The notes under the pieces were generated by a model. It saw only the letters and a program-made list of their open reading frames with translations. It was not told the DNA's origin and made no database searches. From positions 437,043,071 through 437,107,070 of the forward strand of contig CM053028.1 of the NCBI GenBank assembly GCA_028564925.1: a DNA stretch of 64,000 nucleotides. The letters run 5' to 3'. The DNA comes from Lithobates sylvaticus. Lineage: Eukaryota > Chordata > Amphibia > Anura > Ranidae. Shown here in pieces: positions 53,971-64,000 of the stretch (positions are counted from its first letter, which is position 1; every line of letters starts with the position of its first letter). The translations under genes and the position numbers were made by a program.

Positions 53971-55019
53971 CTGAACCGTACCCGGAAGTGTTTGCTGCAA
54001 CAACATCGCTGCTCAACACTCAGCTACTCACTGTCCGCACAGCCTGTTATCCAGACATCCGGAGGCACCGAGAACCCACAGCGCCACCGGATCTGTACTG
54101 GACAACACAGGACGCCTACATCTGACAGCTGCCTTGATGACATCACCTCATCCGGGATCCAAACACGGAAGACCATCTAAATCACAGATATGCCTATATG
54201 ACACAGTTAATGTGTGAGTGTTCTTAATCCTTTTTTTACATTAAATTGATTTTAACTTGCTGCACTTAGAGGGCGCCGTCTCTCTCTCCTTCTTTTATTT
54301 TATTTCAGAGCTTCTTCTTGCTTTTATGGACTGGCAGCCTCCTCATGCTCAGCAAATATGTTTTAAATCCCAGTATGTGTACATGGACTAATATCTAATT
54401 CTTGAACTAACACATACGTTATTTTCCCCCTCACCAAGACCAACCCTCCCCCCCCCCCACAGCCATCTGCCATATGCACTGTAAAAGCTATTTTCCTATG
54501 TGCGCCATACAAATCCCCTTTGTTTGTATGTATAAAAGGTTCACTGTGACAAACATCTCTGTAGCGAGAATGAAAATTAGCCGTATTTTTTCTAATATTA
54601 TTAGTTCCTAGTATATCATCAATGGATCTAGTGGCCATAATGGTGTTTTCTCCTGATTGGAGGAAGTGGTTCTAAAGTCAAAAGTTTTTTTTTTACCCTT
54701 TACTTGTTTAAAAAAAAAAAAAATTCCCTCTATTAGGACTTCCATTTTTATGTATTCCTCTTTTTTGGTGTGGTAACAGCCAGAGCTGACCTGCTATCAA
54801 GTCTTACAAAGTGGAGGGATAATATCATAGCTTTATTCAACTTTTAAGCAGCCAAAAAATAAAGCAACAGGGGGGGTTGGCCCTTCCCTAATCTATCCAA
54901 AATGACAAAGACATTTTGGCTAACACATTTTAAGCATCATTTTTATATAATATGAATAATATAAGACAATAAAGACAAAATATGAAGGTGCCAACTGCCC
55001 CTAGTGCATATTGTGTAAG
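53971..55019. other. No classified gene; possible Penelope-type repeat remains
   Basis: A GC-rich stretch to about 54180 is followed by AT-rich sequence. The frames at 53950-54180 and 54363-54638 have no recognised domains. Confidence 0.35.
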
Positions 55020-55659
55020 CAGGGCTGGTGCAAGGATTATTGACACCCTAGGCTAAACCTAATTTTGCTGCCCCCCTTGGCTCCACCCCTGTCTCCACCC
55101 CCTTTTCCATGCCTATGTAAACCCCACCTTGAAGTGCCCATGAAATTCAGCCTCACCAGTGCCCATCAAATGCAGCCTCACCAGCGCCCATCAAATGCAG
55201 CCCCACCAGCGCCTATCAATGCAGCCTACCAGCGTCCATCAATGCAGCCTACCAGCGCCCATCAATGCAGCCTCACCAGCGCCCATCAATGCAGCCTCAC
55301 CAGCGCCCATCAAATGCAGCCTCACCAGCGCCCATCAATGCAGCCTCACCAGCGCCCATCAAATGCAGCCTCACCAGCGCCCATCAAATGCAGCCAAACT
55401 GGACCCATCAAATGCAGCCAACCAGCACCCATCAATGCAGCCTACCAGCGCCCATCAATGAATGTTTGCTTGCTTCCATTCATTCTGGAGTCGGGACCCC
55501 AACATAGTCTCCTGCCGCCACTGCGCCTCTGACACTATGTGCTATCGGAGCAGCGGCTGCCTGCTGATGCTGAGACTTAGTTGCTTGCTGCTGAGAGAAC
55601 GCCAGTGGCCAGGCTCCCTAGGTGGCTGCCTAGTTTGCCTAGTGGTAGCACCGGCCCTG
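55020..55659. mobile_element. hAT-type MITE (CAGGGCTGGTGC family, copy 2) with minisatellite
   Basis: The termini CAGGGCTGGTGCAAGG and GGTAGCACCGGCCCTG have 8-bp duplications TGTGTAAG/TATGTAAG (7 of 8). A 24-25-bp minisatellite (cccatcaaatgcagcctcaccagcg) occupies about 55138-55462 and inflates three open frames. Confidence 0.85.
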
Positions 55660-55972
55660 TATGTAAGTCTATCAAATATAAGGCTGCTGCCCCTTTACTA
55701 GTATTACCACACTATAGTGAAACTAAGAAAAAAAAAAAAGGATGGCGCTGCCCCTTTAAATCAAATAAATATTGCATAGATACAAAAATCTCTACAGCAA
55801 TTGTTTATGAAAAAATTTGAACATTAAGCAATATATTAGCTTAAAACAAATCCTCCTTAGCATAAAAGTCCATGTATGGTAAAGTGTAACCAAACACTGT
55901 GCTTCTTTAAAGGTGATAGTGTCCAAATCCTACAAATCTTGTGCTCTACCAGGTGAAAAAAAATTATAAATA

Positions 55973-57539
55973 CAGTGCATCCAGAAAGTATTCACAGTGC
56001 TTCACTTTTCCACATTTTGTTGTGTTACAGCCTTATTCCAAATGGATTAAATTAATTATTTCCTCAAAACAATACTCTATTATGACAACGTGAAAGAAGT
56101 TTCTTTGAAATCTTTGCAAATTTATTAAAAATATACAAAAGAAAAAAATCATATGTACATAAGTATTCACAGCCTTTGCCATGACACTCAAAATTGAGCT
56201 CAGGTGCATCCTGTTTCCACTGATCATCCTTGAGATGTTTCTACTTGATATGAGTCCACCTGTGGTAAATTCAGTTGATTGGACATGATTTGGAAAGGCA
56301 TACACCTGTCTATGAAAGGTCCCACAATTAACAGTGCATGTCAGAGAACAAACCAAGCCATGAAGTCCAAGGAATTGTCTGTAGACCTTCGAGACAGGAT
56401 TGTATCGAAACACAGATCTGGGGAAGGGTAGAGAAAATTTTCTGCAGCATTAAAGGTCCCAATGAGCACAAAGCCGCCATCATCTGTAAATGGAAGAAGT
56501 TTGGAACCACCAGGACTCTTCCTAGAATGGGCCACCCAACCAAACTGAGTGATTGGGGAAAAGGGCCTAAGTCAGGGCTGTGTCCAAGATGGTCACTCTG
56601 ACAGAGCTCCAGCATTTCTCTGGAGAAGAACAACTATCTCTGCAGTACAATCAGGCCTGTATGGTAGAGTGGCCGGATGGAAGCCACTCCTCAGTAAAAG
56701 GCACGACAGCCCACCTGGAGTTTGCCAAAAGGCACCTGAAAGACTCTCAGACCATGAGAAACAAAATTCTCTGGTCTGATGAAACAGATTGAACTCTTTG
56801 GCCTGAATGGCAAGCGTCATGTCTGGAGGAAACCAGGCACCGCTCATCACCTGACCAATACCATCCCTACAGTGAAGCATGGTGGTGACAGCATCATGCT
56901 GTGGGGATGTTTTTCAGCGGCAGGAACTGGGAGACTACTCAGGAGCGAGAGAAACATGAATGTAGCAATGTACAGAGACATCCTTGATAAAAACCTTCTC
57001 CAGAGCGCTCTGGACCTCAGACTGGGGCGAAGGTTCATCTTTCAACAGGACAACGACCCTAAGCACACAGCCAAGATAGCAAAGGAGTGGCTACAGGACA
57101 ACTCTGTGAATGTCCTTAAGCGGCCCAGCCAGAGCCCAGACTTGAACCTGATTGAACATCTCTAGAGAGATCTGAAAATGGCTGCGCATCGACGCTCCCC
57201 ATTCAACCTGATGGAGCTTAAGAGGTCCCGCAAAAAAGAATGGGAGAAACTGCCCAAAAATAGGTGTGCCAAGCATCATACTCAAAAAGACTTGAGGCTG
57301 TAATTAGTGCCAAAGGAGTTTAATGCCAAAGTATTGAGCAAAGGCTGTGAATACATATGTATGTTTTTTATTTTAAATAAATTTGCAAAGATTTCAAAGA
57401 AACTTCTTTCATGTTGTCATGTTTGAGTATTGTTTGTAGAGTTTTGAGGAAATAATGAATTTAATCAATTTTGGAATAAGGCTGTAACATAAAAAATGTG
57501 GAAAAAGTGAAGCGCTGCAAATACTTTCCGGATGCACTG
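55973..57539 (+). mobile_element. Tc1-type DNA transposon, 1,567 bp, near full length
   Basis: The TIRs of about 70 bp start CAGTGCATCCAGAAAGTATT and end AATACTTTCCGGATGCACTG, with TA on both sides (55971-55972 and 57540-57541). The transposase gene between them is decayed. Confidence 0.93.
56360..57300 (+). pseudogene. Tc1 transposase pseudogene
   Basis: The N-terminal paired-like DNA-binding part starts MKSKELSVDLRDRIVSKHRS. The DDE part shows [47 protein letters not shown] and [13 protein letters not shown] with the DD34E spacing. The reading frame shifts between the N-terminal part, the middle (56580-56792) and the C-terminal part (56779-57165), and a stop replaces the Trp after NLIEHL. 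About five disabling changes in all, so it is inactive. Intact family members are about 340 residues. Confidence 0.92.
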
Positions 57540-57837
57540 TATATGTACTAACCAGAACTTTTTGGGTACAAAGTGAATGTCAAGCAGAAAACAAACAGAT
57601 CCACAATAGACCTATGTTCACTTCTCCGCCAGGCTTCTCTCTCCTGTTCTATACCACTACAATAATAAAAGCTTCAGGAGGGACCGCATTAGAGTAGAAT
57701 ATAGTGTACTGGATCTGTTTGTTTTCTGCTTGATGATCACTTGGTGGCCAAAAAGTTCTGGTGAGAGCATATAGTAATACATTTTTTTCACCTGATGGAA
57801 CACAAGATTTGTAGCATTTGGACACTATCACCTTTAA

Positions 57838-58065
57838 GGTTAGGTTCACACTTATGCGAATTTCCCCGCATCCAATTGACATTACAGGAAAACGTGATCG
57901 GCTCGCAATGGAGCCAGTTCACACATGTCCGGGGTGGCCACGGAGTGCACTGCAGAAGGGTCCTGTGCGTCTTCTGGTTTGGTTCAGGTCTGAAATCAGG
58001 CAAAAATTCGGACCGAATTTTCCCCTGAAACACAGAACGGGGATGCGAATAGTGTGAACCCAGCC
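57838..58065. mobile_element. Harbinger-type MITE (GGTTAGGTTCACAC)
   Basis: The termini GGTTAGGTTCACACT and AGTGTGAACCCAGCC are flanked by TAA on both sides (57835-57837 and 58066-58068). Confidence 0.85.
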
Positions 58066-58136
58066 TAAAGAATCACAGTGTTGGGTTACACTTTACCATA
58101 CATGGACTTTCGTTGATGTGGTGTGTCAGTCTCACA

Positions 58137-59045
58137 CACCGGCATCTCCGGTCTGGGTAAAGAGCCTCTGACAAGGGCACTTTACCACGTGATCAGCTGT
58201 GTCCAATCACAGCTGATCACAGTGTAAACAGGAAAAGCTGTATATCGGCTTTTCCTCTATCGCGTCTGACAGATGCGAGTATAGGAGAGCCGTCCGGCTA
58301 CTCTCCTGATAAGGGGGGGTCTGCGCTGATTAATTCTCAGCGCAGCCCCCCTGAGGATGCCCACCCAGGACCAACAGGGATGCCACCAGGGATGTTGACC
58401 ACCATGGATTCCCGCCCAGGACCAACAGGGATGTCACCAGGGATGTTGACCATGGATGCCCACCCAGGACCACCAGGTATGAACTTTAGACGTGCCAATC
58501 AGTGCCCATTGTAGATGCCAATCAGTGCCCAACAGTAAAGCCTGCCAGTGCCTCCTCATCAGTGCTGTCTATCAGAGCCATCTATCAGTGCCCATCAGTG
58601 CCACCTATCAGTGCCGCCTATCAGTGCCCATCATTGTAGCCTATCAGTGCCCATCAGTGCTGCCTATTAGTGCCCATCAGTGCTGCATATAAGTGCCACC
58701 TATTAGTTCTGCCTTATCGGTGCCTGTCAGTGCAGCCTCATCAGCACCCATCAATGAGGGAGAACAATTACTTATTTACATTTTATAACAAAAACAAAGA
58801 AAACATATTTTTTCAAAACTTTCGGTCTTTTTTTAATTGTTTAGCAAAAACAAAAAAACCCCAGTGGTGATCAAATATCACCAAAAAAAAAAGTTCAATT
58901 TGTGGGAACAAAATGATAAAAATGTAGTTTGAGTACAGTGTTGCATGACCGCACAATTGTCATTCAAAGTGCGACAGCGCCGAAAGCTGAAAATTTGTCT
59001 GGGCAGAAAGGGGGGAGGAAGTGCCCTGTATTTAAGTAGGTAAGG
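58137..59045. mobile_element. Diverged TTAA-type MITE with short tandem repeats
   Basis: It contains the family blocks CCACGTGATCAGCTGTGTCCAATCACAGCTGATCAC and CACCAAAAAAAAAAGTTCAATTTGTGGG, ending near GGCAGAAAGGGGGG. Internal tandem units: gatgcccacccaggaccaacaggg (58350-58470) and cagtgcccatcagtgccacctat (58490-58740). The ends are not clean. Confidence 0.5.
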
Positions 59046-59049
59046 TAAA

Positions 59050-60151
59050 GAACCTTGCAGTGCCTCAGTGTCTGTCCCCCCCCTCTCAAACACTTACCTG
59101 AGTCCTATATCGATCCAGCACTGTGCTCGTCTGCAGGACTTCTCCCCTCTCTCCGCTCTCTCACAGGTTTGGCTAGCAGCAGGGGGAGCTATTGGTTCCT
59201 GCTGCTCTCAGTCAAATCCAGTGAGGACTGAGCGGGTCGAACCACACTGTGTGTGTCAATAGATGTACACAGCCTGTCTCGGGAGTGAGCCTGCACATCT
59301 GCTTCCTTTGTTAGCAAACCCAGAAGAGGAGGCGCCTAGAGCTCTGGTGGGGGACCCCAGAATAGGAGGCGCCTAGAGCTCTGGTGGGGGACCCCAGAAG
59401 AGGAGGCGCCTAGAGCTCTGGTGGGGGACCACAGAAGAGGAGGCGCCTAGAGCTCTGGTGGGTGACCCCAGAAGAGGAGGCACCTAGAGCTCTGGTGGGG
59501 GACCACAGAAGAGGAGGCGCCTAGAGATTTGGTGGGGGACCCCAGAAGAGGAGGCGCCTAGAGCTCTGGTGGGGGACCCCAGAAGAGGAGGCGCCTAGAG
59601 CTCTGGTGGGGGACCCCAGAAGAGGAGGCGCCTAGAGTTCTGGTGGGGACCCCAAAAGAGGAGGCGCCTAGAGCTCTGGTGGGGGACCCCAGAAGAGGAG
59701 GCGCCTAGAGCTCTGGTGGGGGACTCCAGAAGAGGAGGCACCTAGAGCTCTGTTGGGTGACCCCAGAAGAGGAGGCGCCTAGAGTTCTGGTGGGGGACCC
59801 CAGAAGAGGAGGTGCCTAGAGCTCTGTTGGGTGACCCCAGAAGAGGAGGAGCCTAGAGCTCTGGTGGGGGACCACAGAAGAGGAGGCGCCTAGAGCTCTG
59901 GTGGGGGACCCCAGAAGAGGAGGCACCTAGAGCTCTGGTGGGGGACCCCAGAAGAGGAGGCGCCTAGAGCTCTGGTGGGGGACACCAGAAGAGGAGGCAC
60001 CTAGAGCTCTGTTGGGTGACCCCAGAAGAGGAGGCACCTAAAGCTCTGGAGGGGGACTCCAGAAGAGTAGGTTTGGGGCTGCTCTGTGCAATACCATTTT
60101 TTGGCATGTTTTTTATTTTAGGAAAACATTTTGCTATACAACCACTTTAAG
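59050..60151. mobile_element. TTAAAGTGGTTGTA-type MITE on the minus strand, expanded by a minisatellite
   Basis: The right end TATACAACCACTTTAA (60136-60151) is the complement of the family start. The left part has the shared ...CACTTACCTGAGTCCTATATCGATCCAGCACTG block. The 37-bp minisatellite lies inside. Confidence 0.5.
59323..60071. repeat. 37-bp minisatellite, about 20 copies
   Basis: The unit agaggaggcgcctagagctctggtgggggaccccaga recurs with a 37-bp period and scattered variants (acctagagctctgttgggtgac, gaccacaga). There are no spacers of unique sequence, so it is not a CRISPR. A GAGCTC and a palindromic GGCGCC recur in every unit. Confidence 0.93.
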
Positions 60152-60791
60152 ACTGGGGACAGTATATTCATATAGATAACTGTAGACACATGTATCCATG
60201 TACAAATATATACTGTACCTACCTACTGTACATATTTTTCTTTGATAAAAAAAATATTTCTATACTAAATAAATATTCCTCATTATATCAGCCCGGCTAC
60301 TTTATATGAGAACTAACTTGCACCAGGAATAATAAACAGCAAACTGATAAATGTCACATGATTCTTTTCGAAAGTTCCTGATATCACCCAGAAGGAAGAA
60401 AATGTCCTTGTGTATTTACACAAGATATCAGTAATGGACAAGCGGCTGGAGGTTATAATAAATCCTGACCAAATATTACAGCCTAAAATTAGGAAAATAC
60501 TAAAGACAAATAGCCAGGGAGTAATATACAGGCAGAATACAGGCGTCTGATTAGAGATTCCAAGTTAGCCGCCCTTCACAAGGGAACGCTGTGAAAGCTT
60601 CCACAATCAGCCCTCTGTTCTATAGATAACACTGGCTGATGGTGGGCTGAGCTCATCTAATCCTCACATTCTCACCAACAAAACATACTCTATATAGTAA
60701 TGTCACCATGAAAGAAATATAAAATCAACATGGGGAACACTCTACAGAAATGAATATATAGAAACATTGAGGATCAAATATATGTACACAG

Positions 60792-62475
60792 TACACTATG
60801 TTACCAAAATATTGTGATGCCTGCCTTTACCTGCACGTGAACTTTAAAGCGGAGGTTCACACAAAAAAGGAACCTCCACTTTTCGGAACCCCCCCTTCCC
60901 CCTTCCAGTGTCACATTTGGCACCTTTCAGGGGAGGGGGGTGCAGATACCTGTATAATACAGGTATTTGCACCCACTTCCGGGCATAGATATCTGCAGAA
61001 TCTGCGGGTATCTATGCCACTTCCTGTCCCCCTCCACCCCCGCTGTCTGCTGGCAAACACACGGGTCCCAGAGACAGCAGGGACCATCCGTATTGCGCAG
61101 CGCGACTCGCGCATGCGCAGTAGGGAACCGGGAAGTGAAGTTGCAAGGCTTCACTTCCTGATTCCCTTACCAAAGATGGCGGCGGCAGCACCCGAGACGC
61201 CGAGCAACAGATTGGCTTTGGGTGCCGACATCGCGGGAGCCCTGGACTTCGTGCAAATGCACAAGTCACGCTGCACATCCTAAATGGCCTGGGCAATCTT
61301 CTGGTCCCAGAGGATTGCAGGGAGGGAGGGGGAGAGGAGGAGTCTAGCCTAGGTGGCGTGGGTGGAAGTGGGAGCTGGGTACCTGTCAAAACTAGATACC
61401 CCCCCTCCCCCCCCCAAAATGACATGCCAAATATGGGCATGTCAGGGGGTCAGGATACCTTAAAGCGGAAGTTCCACTTTTGGGTGAAACACCGCGGGCG
61501 CCCTGGACAGGTAAGTGTAATTTTAAAAGTCAGCAGCTGCAGTATTTGTATTTTTTAAAAAAAAAAATTTGGGTGGAACTCCCGCGTTCCAGCTAGACCC
61601 ATGTTTATTAAAGGTCAGCAGCTACAAAAAGTGTAGCTGCTGACTTTTAATAAACACACACTCACCTGTCCCGGGATCCAGCGATGCGGCCGCCTGAAGC
61701 CTCAATTTTCTCCCCTGCCTGTCGTGGCGCCGGCATTGCAAGTGCAGGCACCCGGCTGTGACAGCTTGCAGCTTTACAGCCGGGTGTGCACTGCAAATGC
61801 GAGAGTTGCGCTGCACATCCTAAATGACCTGGGCAATCTTCTGGGACCTGTGACGTGTCCCAGAGGATTGCAGGGAGGGAGGAGGAGTCGCCTAGGTGGC
61901 GTGGGTGGAAGTAGGAGCTGGGTGCCTGTCAAAACTAGATACTCCCCCCCCCCCCCCCATGGGCATGTCAGGGGGTCAGGATACCTTGAAGCGGAAGTTC
62001 CACTTTTGGGTGGAACTCTGCTTTAATAGCATCCCAGTCTTAGTCCGTAGGGTTCAATATTGAGTTGGCCCATCCTTTGCAGCTATAACAGCTTCAACTC
62101 TTCTGGGAAGGCTGTCCACAAGGTTTAGTAGTGTGTATGAGAATGTTTGACCATTCTTTCAGAAGCGCATTTGTGAGGTCAGGCACTGATGTGGATGAGA
62201 AGGCCTGGCTCTCAGACTCCGCTTTAATTCATCCCAAAGGTGTTCTATTGGGTTGAGGTCAGGACTCTGTGCAGGCCAGTCAAGTTTCTCTACCCCAAAC
62301 TCGCTCATCCATGTCTTTATGAACCTTGTGGACAGCCTTCCAAGAAGAGTTGAAGTTCTTATAGTTGCAAAGGGTGGGTCAACTCAATATTGAACCCTAC
62401 GGACTAAGACTGGGATGCTGTTAAAGTTCATGTGTGTGCAAAGGCAGGTGTCCCAATACTTTTGGTAATCTAGTA
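60792..62475. mobile_element. Tc1/mariner-like remnant invaded by family E MITEs
   Basis: The left end (TACACTATGTTACCAAAATATTGTGATGCCTGCC, then ACGTGAACTTTAA) is mirrored by the right end (TTAAAGTTCATGTGTG, GGCAGGTGTCCCAATACTTTTGGTAATCTAGTA). The part at 62035-62410 contains an internal inverted pair (CAGTCTTAGTCCGTAGGGTTC/GAACCCTACGGACTAAGACTG). About 1.2 kb of family E MITE sequence is inserted at 60846-62026. Confidence 0.75.
60846..62026. mobile_element. Family E MITE cluster with internal duplication
   Basis: TTAAAGCGGAGGTTCACAC at the left, TTAAAGCGGAAGTTCCACTTT near 61460 and GGTGGAACTCTGCTTTAA at the right mark MITE ends. The block CATCCTAAATGGCCTGGGCA...GTGGGTGGAAGTGGGAGCTGG occurs at about 61275-61380 and again at 61815-61925. 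Shares TTGGCACCTTTCAGGGGAGG with the copy at 8753-9177. Confidence 0.65.
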
Positions 62476-63044
62476 TGTGTATAGCGCACAGCTTTATTAA
62501 GATGATATAATCAGAGATTGTGTTCTTTCACTCCACATCAAAAGAAGAAATCCACTCAGTACTCTTTGGATCTTAACCTGCGGCATAAGGTAACGCAAAT
62601 GTCATTTCACAAAACAGCAACCTACTGTGAGGGCAATACACCATTCATAGGACCCCCTTCAGCTCTACAGGCTCATTCTCATGGGCAGCAGCCCTTGCTG
62701 CCCCTCTGTCATGTAGATCTTCCTCGCCAATGCTGATCTGCTGTCGTTTTTCAGAGGGTGTTTGACAGGCGGTGAGGAGGCGTTATGTCACCTATCCACC
62801 ACCTGTTTTAATCCTGAAAGTGCAGACCCCCATGCCGCAACCACATGCACTGCAGGAAAGTTGCAGCGCGGCTCTATTCACCTGAATAAGTTGAGTTTGG
62901 CGGCACTACTGCCTGTGAACTTGATATGGGGTTCAACTTTTGTGGTATGTGTATAGCCCTGAGCATCTGCAGGCCCTTGTTTAAGTGGGCGTTCAAACCG
63001 CGGCTCAACGACCTGATTTTAGCGCCCCCTAGCTTCAGCTAGTC
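62476..63044. other. No classified feature
   Basis: Frames at 62518-62736 and 62762-62956 show no recognised domain. Moderately GC-rich host or old repeat sequence. Confidence 0.35.
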
Positions 63045-63305
63045 CTATAAGGGCCCTTTTACACTACATGTGGACATGTGACTCAAAAATGCACCAAAAA
63101 CTAAAACGCAGTGCGTTCTTACTACGATTTTCATGTGTTTTCCATTTATTTCAATTTGCAGATGCAGCATGCATGATTTTTCAAAAAACGCACCACACCC
63201 GTAACACAGTGGTGTAAAAGAGTCCCAAAGGATTTAAAGGGAAACATTTTTCTTGCGTTTTTCTTGCAAGGTAAAAACGCAAGAAAAACATATCAGTGTG
63301 AAAGG
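63045..63305. mobile_element. Probable Harbinger-type MITE
   Basis: The left end AAGGGCCCTTTTACACTACATG and the right end CAGTGTGAAAGGGACAT are weak inverted repeats with 'aaaaacgcaccaaaaact' and 'tgcgtttttcttgc' motifs inside. Confidence 0.5.
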
Positions 63306-63497
63306 GACATATAGATACGTTTATTGAGCCGGATATCTGCCCAACTTGTAGCTCAGCAGATCTGTACTAGGAAATAAAATAGTATGATTTTTTTTACTAC
63401 GGGTACTAATATAGCTTTGACAATATGCCCTCAAGGAGCTTACAATCTAAGGTCACTACCTCACATGCATACGAAGGACAATTTAAACAACACTTAA

Positions 63498-64000
63498 CCC
63501 TTTCAGATCTGCACTATAGCCGAATGACGGCTACAACGCGGATCTGCTTTGCCGGGAGGGTGTCAATAGACGTCCTCCCCTTTTGCAAGCTGGCCACGCC
63601 CCCTGAAAGGCACGTGCTATGATCACCCGATTCAATGAGACTAGGGTGTTCACAGATCGGAGTAAGGGGTCAACCCCTTACCACGTGATCAGCTGTCAGC
63701 CAATGACAGCTGATCACGTGATGTAAACAGAAGATCGGTCATTTTTTTTTTTCTTCTCACACTGACAGCGCGAGGAGAAAAAAAAGCCGATCACCGGCTT
63801 ATGTGCAAGGGACATCGGTCCTGAAGAGGAAGAGGCGAAGCCCCATCATATATGCCCACCAGTACCACCTGCCAGTGCCACCAATCAGTGCCCACCAATC
63901 AGTGCCCACCAGTACATAAGTGAAAGCAATCAGTGCCACCTATTAATGCCCACGAGTGCCACCTATCAATCCCCACCAGTAGTGCCAATCAGTGCCACAT
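63498..64000. mobile_element. TTAA-type MITE running off the right edge
   Basis: It begins after TTAA (63494-63497) with CCCTTTCAGATCTGCAC, then the family hairpin CACGTGATCAGCTGTCAGCCAATGACAGCTGATCACGTG. From 63850 a tandem 'cccaccagtgccacctatcagtg' repeat begins. The right end is outside the window. Confidence 0.65.

Larger units (their letters stand above)
55862..58111. mobile_element. Palindromic element split by Tc1 and Harbinger insertions
   Basis: The left arm (AAAGTCCATGTATGGTAAAG, AAAGGTGATAGTGTCCAAAT, AAATCTTGTG) pairs with the right arm (CACAAGATTTG, ATTTGGACACTATCACCTTT, CTTTACCATACATGGACTTT). An inner pair AACCAGAACTTTTTGG/CCAAAAAGTTCTGGT continues the hairpin. Tc1 (55973-57539) lies in the left arm and a Harbinger MITE (57838-58065) in the right. 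Confidence 0.8.

Noticed and set aside
55065-55532. 155-residue frame rich in Gln/Pro/His
   Set aside because: Product of the 24-25-bp minisatellite in a hAT-type MITE.
59323-60071. Possible CRISPR-like array
   Set aside because: Units abut directly with a 37-bp period and no unique spacers; the context is eukaryotic.

Overview
The window is vertebrate nuclear DNA, almost certainly from an anuran and probably a ranid-like frog. It has one spliced host gene with vertebrate GT/AG introns, buried in dense young transposons: Harbinger-, hAT- and TTAA-type MITEs, Tc1, L1, Penelope-like, Ngaro and Ty3-type LTR elements. The species assignment is inference. No prokaryotic gene, rRNA, tRNA or CRISPR array was seen.

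Host gene. The whole coding region of PLEKHB2 (evectin-2) lies on the minus strand in seven exons, from the ATG at 29903 to the stop at 5031. The exons join in frame into a 213-residue protein: a PH domain, a Tyr/Pro-rich linker with a PPPY motif, and a C-terminal hydrophobic anchor. Nearly all other sequence from 5 to 30 kb is intron filled with mobile elements. Two further exon-like segments on the same strand (35.5 kb and 47.6 kb) are unassigned.

Layout. 0-1.2 kb: Ty3-type pol fragment and LTR. 1.7-3.0 kb: a direct-repeat retroelement remnant. 6.7-9.2 kb: a four-level nest (MITE, solo LTR, hAT, minisatellite). 13.1-14.1 kb: a palindromic MITE holding a hAT and a Harbinger MITE. 19.7-20.5 kb: L1 3' end. 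24.3-28.3 kb: Penelope-like element with inverted terminal repeats, each carrying a hammerhead-like fold, one split by a hAT-type element. 30.5-35.5 kb: a tandem array of a 2,021-bp unit. 36.8-38.5 kb: solo LTR. 38.8-39.8 kb: second copy of the hAT-type element. 42.5-47.0 kb: a nest of five elements including a Ngaro retroelement with an SGNH-hydrolase ORF. 48.5-50.2 kb: a hairpin-shaped element with 13-bp target duplications. 55.9-58.1 kb: a palindrome split by a Tc1 element. 59.3-60.1 kb: a 37-bp minisatellite. 60.8-62.5 kb: a Tc1-like remnant invaded by MITEs.

Main discovery candidate. The 30,484-35,505 array has the form terminal repeat - body - terminal repeat - body - terminal repeat, flanked by a perfect 15-bp target duplication. 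Each 980-bp terminal repeat carries a complete type I hammerhead ribozyme: intact core, fully paired stems I and II, and a palindromic minimal stem III (ACGCGT). Each body has CCAAT and TATA signals and each terminal repeat an AATAAA. No reverse transcriptase is encoded. It looks like a young, non-autonomous, ribozyme-processed relative of Penelope-like elements whose RNA would be cut into 2,021-nt units.
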